Under the pieces are notes generated by a model. It was not told the origin of the DNA. It saw only the letters and a list, made by a program, of their open reading frames with translations, and searched no databases. Source: Bradyrhizobium guangdongense (GTDB lineage Bacteria; Pseudomonadota; Alphaproteobacteria; Rhizobiales; Xanthobacteraceae). Taken from it: a stretch of DNA of 64,000 nt. Numbering within the stretch: position 1 is the first letter of the stretch; every line of letters starts with the position of its first letter. This document shows positions 7,206 to 15,315 of this stretch, one piece after another. Where the stretch lies: positions 4,030,001-4,094,000 of the forward strand of contig NZ_CP030051.1 of the NCBI RefSeq assembly GCF_004114975.1, in the 5' to 3' direction. Position numbers and translations under genes: made by a program.

Positions 7206-7523
7206 ATGCCCTTCAAAATGCGAAACCCGGCGCTGGCGGGCACCGGGGATCGCGAGAAACTTGACCAACGGCGATCGGTCACTCGCGAAAATAGCCCCCA
7301 CGAAGTTTGTCCGCAAGATGTAATTGCGCGCATCCCGAAAAGCCGTCGTGAAGAGATTTGGCTCGCGGTTCGCCTGTTTAATGGCGTCGCCAAGCTCGAA
7401 GTTCGAATCTATAAGCTCGACGGCGAGCGCAATTGGCGACCGACCGAGCGACAGTTCGCAATCCCGAAGTCTGCTCTGCTTCCGCTGAGGGACTCACTCC
7501 TCCTGGCGGAGGCCCATCTATGA
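7206..7523 (+). CDS. PC4/p15-like single-strand DNA-binding protein (probable)
   Basis: The 105-residue protein has a disordered N-terminus of about 45 residues followed by a beta-rich block (EIWLAVRLFNGVAKLEVRIYKLDGE, RQFAIPKSALLPLRDSLLLAE). This block has the layout of the PC4/p15 coactivator fold: four strands, a basic hairpin, then a helix beginning after a Pro. Bacterial and phage PC4-like proteins bind single-stranded DNA in replication or recombination. The assignment is from pattern only. It starts 3 bases after alpA and its stop overlaps the next start (ATGA). Confidence 0.5.
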   Translation: MPFKMRNPALAGTGDREKLDQRRSVTRENSPHEVCPQDVIARIPKSRREEIWLAVRLFNGVAKLEVRIYKLDGERNWRPTERQFAIPKSALLPLRDSLLLAEAHL

Positions 7524-7834
7524 GCCGAGAACACCTCCCCAACCGCCGCCAGAACCAAACTCTCGAATTCGAGCGCGACGGCATTGGCATTCGGCTGACA
7601 CTTGGCTTCAGAGAGAACGGCGAAATCGGCGAACTCTTCTTGAACAGCGGACGGTCGGACTCGATGCTCGACGTGTTGCTGAGTGATGCCGCAATTATCG
7701 CATCACTTGCTCTGCAATTTGGCGTCCCCCTTCGGCAGATTGTGCACGCAATCAAGCGTGATCACCTCGGAGTCGCCTCCTCTCCTATCGGCGCTGCTCT
7801 TGACCGCATTTGCCCACCAGAGGTGCCGAAATGA
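7520..7834 (+). CDS. TSCPD-domain protein (ribonucleotide-reductase C-terminal-like)
   Basis: The 104-residue protein contains GEIGELFLNSGRSDSMLDVLLSDAAIIASLALQFGVPLRQIV. This is the core of the TSCPD domain seen at the C-terminus of class II ribonucleotide reductases and as a free-standing protein in phages and islands. The usual CPDC-type cysteines of the reductase version are absent; a single Cys lies near the end (RICPPE). The role of free-standing TSCPD proteins is not known. ATG 7520 overlaps the previous stop, with GGCGGAGG upstream; an earlier in-frame start at 7433 would overlap the neighbour by 90 bases. Confidence 0.65.
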   Translation: MSREHLPNRRQNQTLEFERDGIGIRLTLGFRENGEIGELFLNSGRSDSMLDVLLSDAAIIASLALQFGVPLRQIVHAIKRDHLGVASSPIGAALDRICPPEVPK

Positions 7835-8058
7835 GCAGGGCTCACTTGATGGTGTCGGATCCGAACGTCCGCACTCAGCTGCAGTTGGCCGGGCTGCGCT
7901 TCATGTGGAGTCGAGCTCGCTGGTTGGCGAGCGAGGCACATAGCATGGGCGTGGGACTGAAAAGCGGGCGGCTGACGTCCAGAGACGTCGACGCTCGGCT
8001 CGAGCAGATGGGCGCCCTCGATCTGGTGTACCCCGAACTGATGCGGGGTTACGAATGA
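7831..8058 (+). CDS. Small hypothetical element protein (75 aa)
   Basis: It starts at the ATGA overlap with the preceding gene and ends at the ATGA overlap with the RepA-like gene, so it is part of one translationally coupled early operon. The sequence is amphipathic helical (LRFMWSRARWLASEAHS, RDVDARLEQMGALDLVY). No motif is recognised. Its tight placement directly before the ATPase suggests a helper role in replication or its control, which is inference. Confidence 0.65.
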   Translation: MSRAHLMVSDPNVRTQLQLAGLRFMWSRARWLASEAHSMGVGLKSGRLTSRDVDARLEQMGALDLVYPELMRGYE

Positions 8059-9068
8059 ATGTGGAAGAGCCGGAGTGTAAGCGCCCGTTCGTCCTGTACG
8101 CGGACCTAAACGCCACAGAGAGCAAGGGCTGGTTGGTTCACAAGATGCTCGGGTCCGGCGAGCTGAGTGCCTTCTACGGTCCTCCAGGATGCGGCAAGGG
8201 CGTTATCATCCAGGATATGGCTCTCCACATCGCTGCAGGCCACGAGTGGCACGGCCGACCCGTGACGCGGGGGGCTGTGGTCTACGTCGCGCTGGAGCGC
8301 AAAAAGCTGGTCGAGCGGCGCGCGATTGCGTTTCGCAATCGGTACGGATTTGAAGATCTTCCCTTCGCTGTCGTCGGCGGCGTCTATGATTTCCGATTGC
8401 CGGCCACTGCCAGGCATCTGGCCGACATCTGCCGTCAGGTGGAAGAATTCACGACGGAGCGCGTTGTGCTGGTCATAATCGACACGGTGTCCCGCGCCCT
8501 CGCCGGGGGAGATGAAAACAGTTCCAAGGACATAGGCGGCGTGATTACTACTGTTGCACGCCTCCAAGAGCTTACCGAAGCTGCCGTACTGCTGGTCCAT
8601 CACATGCCTCATGAGGTAGAGCGCATGCGCGGCCACGGCGCCCTGCTCGGAGCCGTCGACACCACCGTCGCCGTTGCAAGATCTGGAGCGGTACGCACCG
8701 CGAAGGTCATCAAGAGCAATGATGGAGAAGAAGGCGAAGGCATAGCTTTCACAGTTGGGAGCGTACAAATCAGCCCCGACGGCACGACAGCAGCTATTGC
8801 TGTCCCGCAAGTCACAACGACCGTGGGACGCGCAACAAAGATCAGCGGCAACCCGCGGGAGCGGAGAGCCCTTCAGGCGTTGAGCGAAGCGGTGATCACC
8901 AACGGCCGGCCTGCTCCTCAGAGTTTCGGGCTGCCCGTGACCACGAACTGTGTGAGTCTGGATGAGTGGCGGCAAGAGCTACATCTCCGAGACATCATCG
9001 AAAGCACAGATAAAAACCCGCGAGCATCCTTCAAGCGCATAAAGAACGGCATGGCCGCGAAGGCATGA
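8055..9068 (+). CDS. RepA-like AAA ATPase (replicative helicase/primase-associated)
   Basis: The 337-residue protein is a RecA-fold ATPase of the AAA_25/RepA type. Walker A is GPPGCGKG at residues 42-49 and Walker B VVLVIID at 137-143. VHHMPHE-RMRGHGALLGAVD (about 181-202) is the family's sensor region. Such proteins unwind DNA or load helicase in plasmids, prophages and satellites. After residue about 245 there is a Thr/Arg-rich linker and a short C-terminal domain that could bind DNA. No separate primase domain is seen. A dense GTAGC repeat cluster begins about 40 bases downstream and could be its origin. Confidence 0.8.
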   Translation: MNVEEPECKRPFVLYADLNATESKGWLVHKMLGSGELSAFYGPPGCGKGVIIQDMALHIAAGHEWHGRPVTRGAVVYVALERKKLVERRAIAFRNRYGFEDLPFAVVGGVYDFRLPATARHLADICRQVEEFTTERVVLVIIDTVSRALAGGDENSSKDIGGVITTVARLQELTEAAVLLVHHMPHEVERMRGHGALLGAVDTTVAVARSGAVRTAKVIKSNDGEEGEGIAFTVGSVQISPDGTTAAIAVPQVTTTVGRATKISGNPRERRALQALSEAVITNGRPAPQSFGLPVTTNCVSLDEWRQELHLRDIIESTDKNPRASFKRIKNGMAAKA

Positions 9069-9106
9069 TCGGGATCCGGGAAGACATGGTTTGGGCAGCG
9101 TAGGCC

Positions 9107-9200
9107 GTAGCATGCGTAGCACCCCTAAAGGGGTGTGCTACGCTACGCTACGTAGCCCCCGTAGCAATGCTACAGAATGCTACGCTTTGCTACAGGCTAC
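9107..9200. repeat. GTAGC/GCTAC pentamer cluster with hairpin (origin or packaging-site candidate)
   Basis: Eleven copies of GTAGC or its inverse GCTAC occur in 94 bases: GTAGC at 9107, 9116, 9152 and 9161; GCTAC at 9137, 9142, 9147, 9169, 9179, 9189 and 9196. Two structures stand out. One is a hairpin of 12 pairs with a 2-base bulge (9114-9125 against 9130-9143, loop TAAA). The other is a perfect palindrome GCTACGTAGC (9147-9156). It lies between the RepA-like ATPase and the terminase, the usual place for an iteron origin or for a packaging start. No convincing gene occupies 9069-9550. Confidence 0.65.
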
Positions 9201-9550
9201 AGAGGTGTCGGGGGACGGGACCACTGCCCTGCTCCCGCGACGCATCGGCGGGCCCATCGCGACCGGAGGGCTCGCCCGCGGGGACGGCACCCGCGCCGTC
9301 CAGCGCGCGGCGTGTGATGCCAGGATCGAGATGTTCTGCATCGCGCAGGCGGATACATCATCCGCCATGGCTACCGGATTTCCTTGGACAAAACGCATTC
9401 ACGAACTAGTTACGCGCAAGCCTACGTACAAAAGAATGCTTGAGCGCAACGGTTTTTCGCGCTAGGTTCTGATCGTCGGCCATCGTGCCGGCGTGCCCAT
9501 GGCGGTCGCTGACCGAGCGGGCTTCCAACGAATGTACTGGAAGCTGAACC

Positions 9551-10162
9551 ATGGGCCGTCGTTCCCACAACTCACGCTGCAAGCTCTGCACTCATCCGGA
9601 ACGCGCCCGGATCGAGATGACGCGCCTTGCTGGCGTCGGCCTTGATGCCATCGCGGCCCAGTTCGATGTGAGCAGGGACAGCATCTGGCGACACATGAAG
9701 GACCATGTGTCCGAGGACGACAAGGCCGCGTACCTGGCCGATATCCCGCTGCAAGAACTGCTGGCCAAGGCCGCCGATGAGGGCCTCAGCCTGCTGGATT
9801 TCTTCAAGATCGTGCGGGCCACGCTGATGAAGCAATTCCAGCTGGCCGCATCGGTCAACGATCGACGGGCTGTTGCGTCTCTGGCCGGCCGGCTGAACGA
9901 GGTCTTAGTCTCGATCGGAGGCGTAACCGGTGAGATGCTGAGGCTCGCGCCCTCCTCCATCACGAATAACACCGCCGTCTTCGTTAATTCCCCCGTCTTC
10001 GCAGACCTGCAGGCCATGCTCGTAAGCAAGCTGGCTGGCCATCCTGAGGCTCTGAGCCGCGTTGTGGAGGGGCTTCAGGAGCTGGAGGCGAAGACTGCAC
10101 CCGTCCCAGGCGGCGCAATGTTGATCGACGCCAAGTCCCTGGAGGCAGCCCATGCAGCCTAG
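9551..10162 (+). CDS. Terminase small subunit candidate
   Basis: The 203-residue protein starts with a Cys/His block (CKLCTHPERARIE). A helix-turn-helix follows (VGLDAIAAQFDVSRDSIWRHMKDHVSED, about residues 28-55), and then a helical region of the type used for ring assembly. Small terminases recognise the packaging site and load the large subunit. The position directly before the large terminase, with a 11-base overlap, supports this. The CxxC near the N-terminus could bind zinc. ATG 9551 has GGAAG upstream. A plain regulator is the alternative. Confidence 0.7.
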   Translation: MGRRSHNSRCKLCTHPERARIEMTRLAGVGLDAIAAQFDVSRDSIWRHMKDHVSEDDKAAYLADIPLQELLAKAADEGLSLLDFFKIVRATLMKQFQLAASVNDRRAVASLAGRLNEVLVSIGGVTGEMLRLAPSSITNNTAVFVNSPVFADLQAMLVSKLAGHPEALSRVVEGLQELEAKTAPVPGGAMLIDAKSLEAAHAA

Positions 10163-11486
10163 CTCGGTGTATGGGCAGCTTGCCGCGGCGCTCCAGGAAA
10201 GCTGGCGCATGAAAGCGCGCCCTGAGCAGCTGCCACCTAAGGATTGGACGGGCGATGGCCGAGCTACAGGCTGGCTGGCCCTCCCCGGCAGAGGTTGGGG
10301 CAAAACTTGGGTCGGTGCGAACGTCGTCAATGAGATGGCGAATACCGTGAGCCGAATTGCCTTGATCGGCGCGACCGCGAGCGACGTGCGTGACACGATG
10401 ATCGAGGGCGAATCCGGTGTCCTGCGAACGGCACCGAACTGGTTCAGGCCGAGCTACGAGCCCTCAAAGAGGAAGCTTGAGTGGCCGAATGGCGCGACCG
10501 CCCTCGCCTTCAGCGCCGAAGAGTCAGAACGCCTCAGAGGACCGCAGTTTTCGTTCCTTTGGGGTGACGAGGCGTGCGCATGGGAAAACGCGCAGCAAAC
10601 TTGGGATATGGCGCAATTTGGCTTGCGCATCGGATCGCGTCCTCGTTGGTTGATCACAAGCACACCGCGGCCAACCAAATTCCTGCGCGATCTGCTGGCT
10701 CGTGAAGGTCACGACGTTGTCGTCAGCCGCGGAAGCACATTCGCTAACGCGAAAAACCTCGCCCCGTCCTTCCTCGAGGCCATCGAAGCGAGGTATGGCG
10801 GCACGCGCCTTGGCCGGCAGGAGATCGAGGGCGAAGTTCTCACCGACACGCCTGGTGCGTTGTGGCAGATGGACTGGCTTGATCGTGACAGGGTGTCCCG
10901 AGCACCTGAGCTTAGGCGCATCGTGGTCGCAATTGATCCAGCTATCTCAACGAACGAGGGTTCGGACGAGACTGGCATCATCGTGGTTGGTATCGGTGGC
11001 GACCGTCATGGCTACGTCCTTGAGGACCTCTCAGGCCGTTATCAACCGCACGAGTGGGCGACCATCGCAGTTGCTGCCTACAGCCGGCACAAAGCTGACC
11101 GCATCGTCGGTGAGAAGAATCAAGGCGGCGATATGGTCCAGTCGACCATACGCATGGTGGATCCAAACGTCAGCTTCAAGCCTGTGCACGCAAGCAAGGG
11201 CAAGTTCGTCCGAGCCGAACCGGTGAGCGCTCTATATGAGCAGCGGAAGGTGCACCACGTCGGCTCGTTCCCGCAGCTCGAAGATCAGCTCTGCACCTTC
11301 ACGTCGGACTTCGACCGCGGCCGGTCCGGCTACTCGCCCGACCGGCTCGATGCGTTGGTTTGGGGATTGTCCGAACTGATGGTCACGAGCCCGCCTCCGA
11401 TGACTTTCGCGCCGCCAATAGTCTTCACCAGGCCGCGCGATCCGTTTGCCGCCCCGCACCTTGCGGGCGGCCCCGAGTACAACTGA
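10152..11486 (+). CDS. Phage terminase large subunit
   Basis: The 444-residue packaging motor has an N-terminal ATPase and C-terminal nuclease. Walker A is GRGWGKT at residues 46-52 and Walker B FLWGDE at 135-140, with coupling motif ITSTPRP (about 168-174). The RNase-H-like nuclease acids are D262 (VAIDPA), E321 (GEKNQGG) and D400 (RLDALVW). All key residues are present, so it should be active. Length matches the family. The start has GGAGG upstream and overlaps the small subunit. No portal or capsid gene follows, which is unusual. Confidence 0.92.
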   Translation: MQPSSVYGQLAAALQESWRMKARPEQLPPKDWTGDGRATGWLALPGRGWGKTWVGANVVNEMANTVSRIALIGATASDVRDTMIEGESGVLRTAPNWFRPSYEPSKRKLEWPNGATALAFSAEESERLRGPQFSFLWGDEACAWENAQQTWDMAQFGLRIGSRPRWLITSTPRPTKFLRDLLAREGHDVVVSRGSTFANAKNLAPSFLEAIEARYGGTRLGRQEIEGEVLTDTPGALWQMDWLDRDRVSRAPELRRIVVAIDPAISTNEGSDETGIIVVGIGGDRHGYVLEDLSGRYQPHEWATIAVAAYSRHKADRIVGEKNQGGDMVQSTIRMVDPNVSFKPVHASKGKFVRAEPVSALYEQRKVHHVGSFPQLEDQLCTFTSDFDRGRSGYSPDRLDALVWGLSELMVTSPPPMTFAPPIVFTRPRDPFAAPHLAGGPEYN

Positions 11487-11505
11487 ATCTTTAAGGAAAA
11501 ACCCA

Positions 11506-11772
11506 ATGGCAACATTCGCAACAAACCTCACGACCCCGGCGAACGCGATCGTCAGCGCCCTCGCAACCGCATCGAGCAACGCCCAGACGCTGGCAACCAA
11601 CATCGCGCAGGGTCTTCCCGGAACTACTCTTGTCGGTCTAGCCAGCAAGAACTTGTCGCAGCTTTTCGATCAGCGTGTGGCACTCGCCAACGCCATGCAA
11701 GACTTGGCCCGCGCTCAGCAGGAATTCGTGACGATCGCAAGCAACATCGCGGCGCTCGGGACGCTGGATTGA
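11506..11772 (+). CDS. Small helical phage protein (88 aa)
   Basis: ATG 11506 has AAGGA 10 bases upstream. The protein is Ala/Thr/Asn-rich and almost wholly helical (ANAIVSALATASSNAQTLATNI, LANAMQDLARAQQEFVTIASNIAALG). It follows the large terminase and is immediately before a coiled-coil protein. A minor structural or chaperone role is plausible from context only. It is far too small to be a capsid protein. Confidence 0.7.
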   Translation: MATFATNLTTPANAIVSALATASSNAQTLATNIAQGLPGTTLVGLASKNLSQLFDQRVALANAMQDLARAQQEFVTIASNIAALGTLD

Positions 11773-11774
11773 TC

Positions 11775-12380
11775 ATGAACGCGATCGAAAAACAGCAGCA
11801 AGTTGCTCGGGACCTTCGCGAAAAGCTCCATGAGGCGGAGAAGCGTCAGACCGAACTCGTGGCCGAGCGCGACAAAATCTCCTATCTGGCATTGACCGGC
11901 GATGCCCCAGCCCGGAAGCGCCTGTCCGTCGTGAATGCCGAGCTCTCCGGCCTTACCGGTGAACTCGCCAGCATCGAGGCTGCGCTGGTCGAAGCCGCAA
12001 AGCGGGAGAAGGCCGCTGAAGAGGCGCAGTTCGCCAAGCGCCGAAGCGATGATGCGCTCGCGGCGGAAGTGCTGCTGTCCGAAGCTGAGGCGTTCGCCTC
12101 GGCGCTGGACGATGCGTTGAAAACGGTACGTCAGACCGCGAGCGAGCTCGAAGCCAAGCTCAACCAGATCAGACGTTCGATTGGGGCTGGTCCGACGGCG
12201 GATAGCATCAGAACAAACCTACGCCGCGCGCTGGTATCGGCTGCGATGGGCGGCCCGATGCATATCGTTCATCTCGCTCCCGGCGAGCGCGTGACGCTGG
12301 CCGAGCTTGCCGCGCCGTGGGCGCGCTCCATCCGCAACCGCATTCAGGCTTTAACGGGAAACGCGGCGAACGCCGCCTGA
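11775..12380 (+). CDS. Coiled-coil phage protein (201 aa)
   Basis: Residues 1-130 form long heptad-rich coiled coils (IEKQQQVARDLREKLHEAEK, TGELASIEAALVEAAKREKA, ASELEAKLNQIRRSI). The C-terminal 60 residues are globular and end in a short helical tail. It resembles scaffold or tail-assembly proteins in build, but no family is recognised. ATG 11775 lies just after the previous stop; a TTG at 11769 overlapping that stop is a possible alternative start. Confidence 0.68.
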   Translation: MNAIEKQQQVARDLREKLHEAEKRQTELVAERDKISYLALTGDAPARKRLSVVNAELSGLTGELASIEAALVEAAKREKAAEEAQFAKRRSDDALAAEVLLSEAEAFASALDDALKTVRQTASELEAKLNQIRRSIGAGPTADSIRTNLRRALVSAAMGGPMHIVHLAPGERVTLAELAAPWARSIRNRIQALTGNAANAA

Positions 12381-12390
12381 GGACAACAGC

Positions 12391-12816
12391 ATGCACGCAC
12401 TTCATGAAGACAAGGCTGGCCGCGAGATCATCGAGCTCGCCAAGGCGATCAACGCCGGCACCAGCGGAAATCACAGATCAAAAAGCGAATGGTACAAAGT
12501 GATAAAGAGCCTTGCTGAACGCCAGCGGCAGACCGACGAGACCCCTGAACAGGCATTCACCAGGTTCGTCACCGCGAGCGAAGATGGCAAGGCGTTGTTC
12601 AAGGCCATGCGCAGCGCAGGAGGTCCGGACTGGGATCCTCCGGCGCCGAAGCTGATGGTGATCAAGTCCGACTCCGCATACGCCGAGCTGCGGCGCATTG
12701 CCGAGCGGATTCAGAAGGATGAGCCAGCACTGACGCGCGAGCAGGCATTTGTAAAAGCGTACAACAGCAATCCGGATCTCGCTCAACGCGCCAAGTCGGA
12801 GCGGTCAGTCGCGTGA
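12391..12816 (+). CDS. Hypothetical phage protein (141 aa)
   Basis: ATG 12391 follows GAGGA by 8 bases. The protein is helical and charged, with repeated short helices ending in Phe (EQAFTRFV, REQAFVKAYNSNPDLAQRAK). The C-terminal phrase on a bacterium-like AYNSNPDLA pattern recurs in phage head-region proteins. No enzyme motif is visible. The next gene overlaps its stop by 4 bases. Confidence 0.68.
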   Translation: MHALHEDKAGREIIELAKAINAGTSGNHRSKSEWYKVIKSLAERQRQTDETPEQAFTRFVTASEDGKALFKAMRSAGGPDWDPPAPKLMVIKSDSAYAELRRIAERIQKDEPALTREQAFVKAYNSNPDLAQRAKSERSVA

Positions 12817-13073
12817 GCCGGGCCCTGGAGCGATTCCGAGAGCTGGTCCGGGAGCAGCGTGCTGCGTTACCACGGAAAGAGCGGAACGCGAGCTCCGTTT
12901 ACGAGGTCGCGTCACTACGGCAGGTAATGGAGCAGACCCGATTGGAGCTCGCCGCTGGAATAAAACACGACGAGCGCGAACTAGCTGGGGTGATCGCTCT
13001 CGCTAACGAGAAAGTCGCGGCGGCTCCGGTCAACAAGCCCGGCAAGGCACGCTTTCGGGGCTTAGGCAGATAG
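12813..13073 (+). CDS. Small charged phage protein (86 aa)
   Basis: It begins with GTG inside the GTGA overlap with the previous gene. It is helical and rich in Arg/Glu (ERFRELVREQRAALPRKERN, RQVMEQTRLELAAGIKHDER) with a basic C-terminus (KPGKARFRGLGR). No family is recognised. Coupled expression with its neighbours suggests a role in assembly. Confidence 0.62.
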   Translation: MSRALERFRELVREQRAALPRKERNASSVYEVASLRQVMEQTRLELAAGIKHDERELAGVIALANEKVAAAPVNKPGKARFRGLGR

Positions 13074-13080
13074 GTGATGC

Positions 13081-13323
13081 ATGAGCATCGAATCTGACGG
13101 CTTCAAGGTGCTCGAACAAGCGGCGCTGACGATGCTTGACGCGGTCGATGAAGAAGCTGTCATCGAGTTTTACCGCGAACAACTGGAACGCGCGTTGCGT
13201 GCAAACCTCGGCGATGATCGCGGCAAGTCGTCTTCTCTTGCTGACCAGTTCGTCGAGATCATCCGCAGCCGGCGACTCGAAATTGAGCGCGCCCGCGGCT
13301 CTAATCCGACTGGGGTGCAGTGA
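13081..13323 (+). CDS. Small acidic phage protein upstream of tape measure (80 aa)
   Basis: The acidic helical protein of 80 residues (FKVLEQAALTMLDAVDEEAVIEFYREQLERALR) ends where the tape-measure gene starts (TGATG overlap). In many phages the gene just before the tape measure encodes a tail-assembly chaperone, and size and position fit that. No frameshift product linking it to a second frame is evident. Confidence 0.62.
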   Translation: MSIESDGFKVLEQAALTMLDAVDEEAVIEFYREQLERALRANLGDDRGKSSSLADQFVEIIRSRRLEIERARGSNPTGVQ

Positions 13324-15302
13324 TGGTTCCATCGTTCGAAGTAGGCGCGATTTTCAGGGTCTTGGACGAGGCGTCCCCGACCCTGAAAAGGATCCTGGCG
13401 CAGGTGCGCGAGCTCACCAAGGCAGTCGAGAGCGCGAAAAAGAGCATCGCCGGTATCGGTGCCATGCCGGCACTTGGCGCGGCGATCGGCGAGGCACAGC
13501 GGCTTGCTACCGCATGGGGCGAAGTCTCCAAGGCGGCATCATCAGCCAATCGTGCAATCGGTCGCGCCACGAAGCGAAGCGGCGCGCTGGCTGCGGCCGG
13601 TCCTAACGCGATCAATGATACCAATGCCCTCGCGGGAGCCTATGCCAATCTCGCCACACAGATGGCGGCGGCTCGCGCGGCTGGAGGTGGCTGGCGTGCT
13701 GGCTTGCCACCGCCGCCACGTGCGGGGGGCGGTGGCGCAAGCACGGCTGCGGCCGCGCGGGGGCGTAGGCTCGCGCATGGTGGCGGCGCCGGAGCCCACA
13801 TCGGCGGCCCATCGGTCGCCATTCCCGGCGGAAGCCACGTCAACTTGCGCGGAGGCGCAGCAGCTGCCCTCGGATTGGCCGGCTACGGCGCCTATGAAGC
13901 CGCCCAGATGGAAGATGCCGTCTTCCAGCTGATCTACCACTCTGGGCTGGAGCAGAACGACACCAACCGGAGCAAGTTTCGCAACATCCTGCAGGACTCG
14001 ATGGCGGAGAGCGGCTACTCGCTCCATGACATCGCCGAATCTGCCAAGCAGGAAATCCGCATGTTCCAGGGCACGCCTGGCGGCGGGATTGACGTTCTGC
14101 CGGAGATGCTGCGGGCGGCCACCATCGAGTCGCGGCTGAAGGGCGAGAGCCCCGAAGAGTCGATGAAGGCGCTGATCGGCTTGGCGCATATGACCAAGCA
14201 GTACAGCCCCGAGGCCATCAAGAAGCTGGCACCGGCATTCGCGTTCCTGTCGACGGCCAATCCTGGCTCGCTTGGCTCGATCGAGCGGGCGGCCGGCTAT
14301 GCCGTCCCGCTGCTGCAGTCGGGTCTCGAGATCGACCCGATGCAGTCGCTTTTGCTCGGCACCGCGCTGACCCGCGCCGGCGCCACGTCGACCAAGTCAG
14401 GCACATGGCTGCGCGAAATGGCGCTGCGGGCCATGCCTGGTACGTCGATGATGAGCAAGATGGCCTTCAAGAAGCACGAGGAGTCGCTTCGCGAGCTCGG
14501 CCTGGTTGACGAGAACCACAAGCCCACGTGGTTCACCGACGGCAAGCCAGACCTCCTCAAGATGCTGGACATCGCCGGGGCCAACGCGCCAAAGATCCCG
14601 TTGGAGCGCCGTGCGGGCCTTGAGCGGCAACTGTTCGGGGCCCAGGGCGGCGGCGGCTTTGCTCTGCTGGCGGACCCCGCCGTGCGCGAGCAGGTGCTGG
14701 CACTGCAGAAAGAGATGAACTCGCCTGAGTTCAAGAACCGCTATGCTGGTTTTGCCGAAGCCTACAAGCAGGGCTCGACGGTCCAGAACGCGCGCACCGC
14801 CATCGCCGAGTTCAACAACACGATGATGGATATCGGTGCCCATGTGCTGCCGCCTCTGAATCATGCGTTGCGCGATTTTAAGTCGGTGCTGGAAGGCATT
14901 CGCGGCCTCTTGCCGAAGCCGCCCGCTGGCGGCGACTCTACGCTGCTCGGCGCTCGCGCGATGGAAGGCGCGGCGCTCGGTGCGGGCGTTGGGCTCGTTA
15001 CAGGCGGTCCAGCCGGTGCGGCCATAGGCGCTGCAGGCGGCGGCGTGCTCGGTACTGCTGCTGGCTTCATCGAGCAGTACAACGACAAGTTCAAGCTGGG
15101 CTTCGACAAGGGCGGCACCTACACATCCCCGGGGAAGACCGGGAAGCCAGCCGAGAAGATCGTGGTCACGCCGCCGGTCAACCTCTCGATCAATCTCGAC
15201 GGCCGCACGGTGGCGCAGGTCATCGCGGACAAGCTTGCCGAGTTCGGCCGTTATCAAACTGACACAGCCGCAGCCAATGGCGGCGTTGTATTCGGACCAT
15301 AG
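13323..15302 (+). CDS. Tail tape-measure-like protein (659 aa)
   Basis: The protein opens with a helical segment (LDEASPTLKRILAQVRELTK). A Gly/Ala-rich linker (about residues 115-180) precedes a long helical middle with phrases typical of tape-measure proteins (MKALIGLAHMTKQYSPEAIK, LLQSGLEIDPMQSLLLGTAL, GTWLREMALRAMPG). A hydrophobic Gly/Ala stretch lies near 545-585 (GAALGAGVGLVTGGPAGAAI). Such proteins set tail length and help DNA cross the membrane. The ATG at 13323 overlaps the previous stop. It is medium length for the family. No tail tube or baseplate gene is recognised next to it. Confidence 0.82.
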   Translation: MVPSFEVGAIFRVLDEASPTLKRILAQVRELTKAVESAKKSIAGIGAMPALGAAIGEAQRLATAWGEVSKAASSANRAIGRATKRSGALAAAGPNAINDTNALAGAYANLATQMAAARAAGGGWRAGLPPPPRAGGGGASTAAAARGRRLAHGGGAGAHIGGPSVAIPGGSHVNLRGGAAAALGLAGYGAYEAAQMEDAVFQLIYHSGLEQNDTNRSKFRNILQDSMAESGYSLHDIAESAKQEIRMFQGTPGGGIDVLPEMLRAATIESRLKGESPEESMKALIGLAHMTKQYSPEAIKKLAPAFAFLSTANPGSLGSIERAAGYAVPLLQSGLEIDPMQSLLLGTALTRAGATSTKSGTWLREMALRAMPGTSMMSKMAFKKHEESLRELGLVDENHKPTWFTDGKPDLLKMLDIAGANAPKIPLERRAGLERQLFGAQGGGGFALLADPAVREQVLALQKEMNSPEFKNRYAGFAEAYKQGSTVQNARTAIAEFNNTMMDIGAHVLPPLNHALRDFKSVLEGIRGLLPKPPAGGDSTLLGARAMEGAALGAGVGLVTGGPAGAAIGAAGGGVLGTAAGFIEQYNDKFKLGFDKGGTYTSPGKTGKPAEKIVVTPPVNLSINLDGRTVAQVIADKLAEFGRYQTDTAAANGGVVFGP

Positions 15303-15315
15303 GAGTTTGAGCCGC

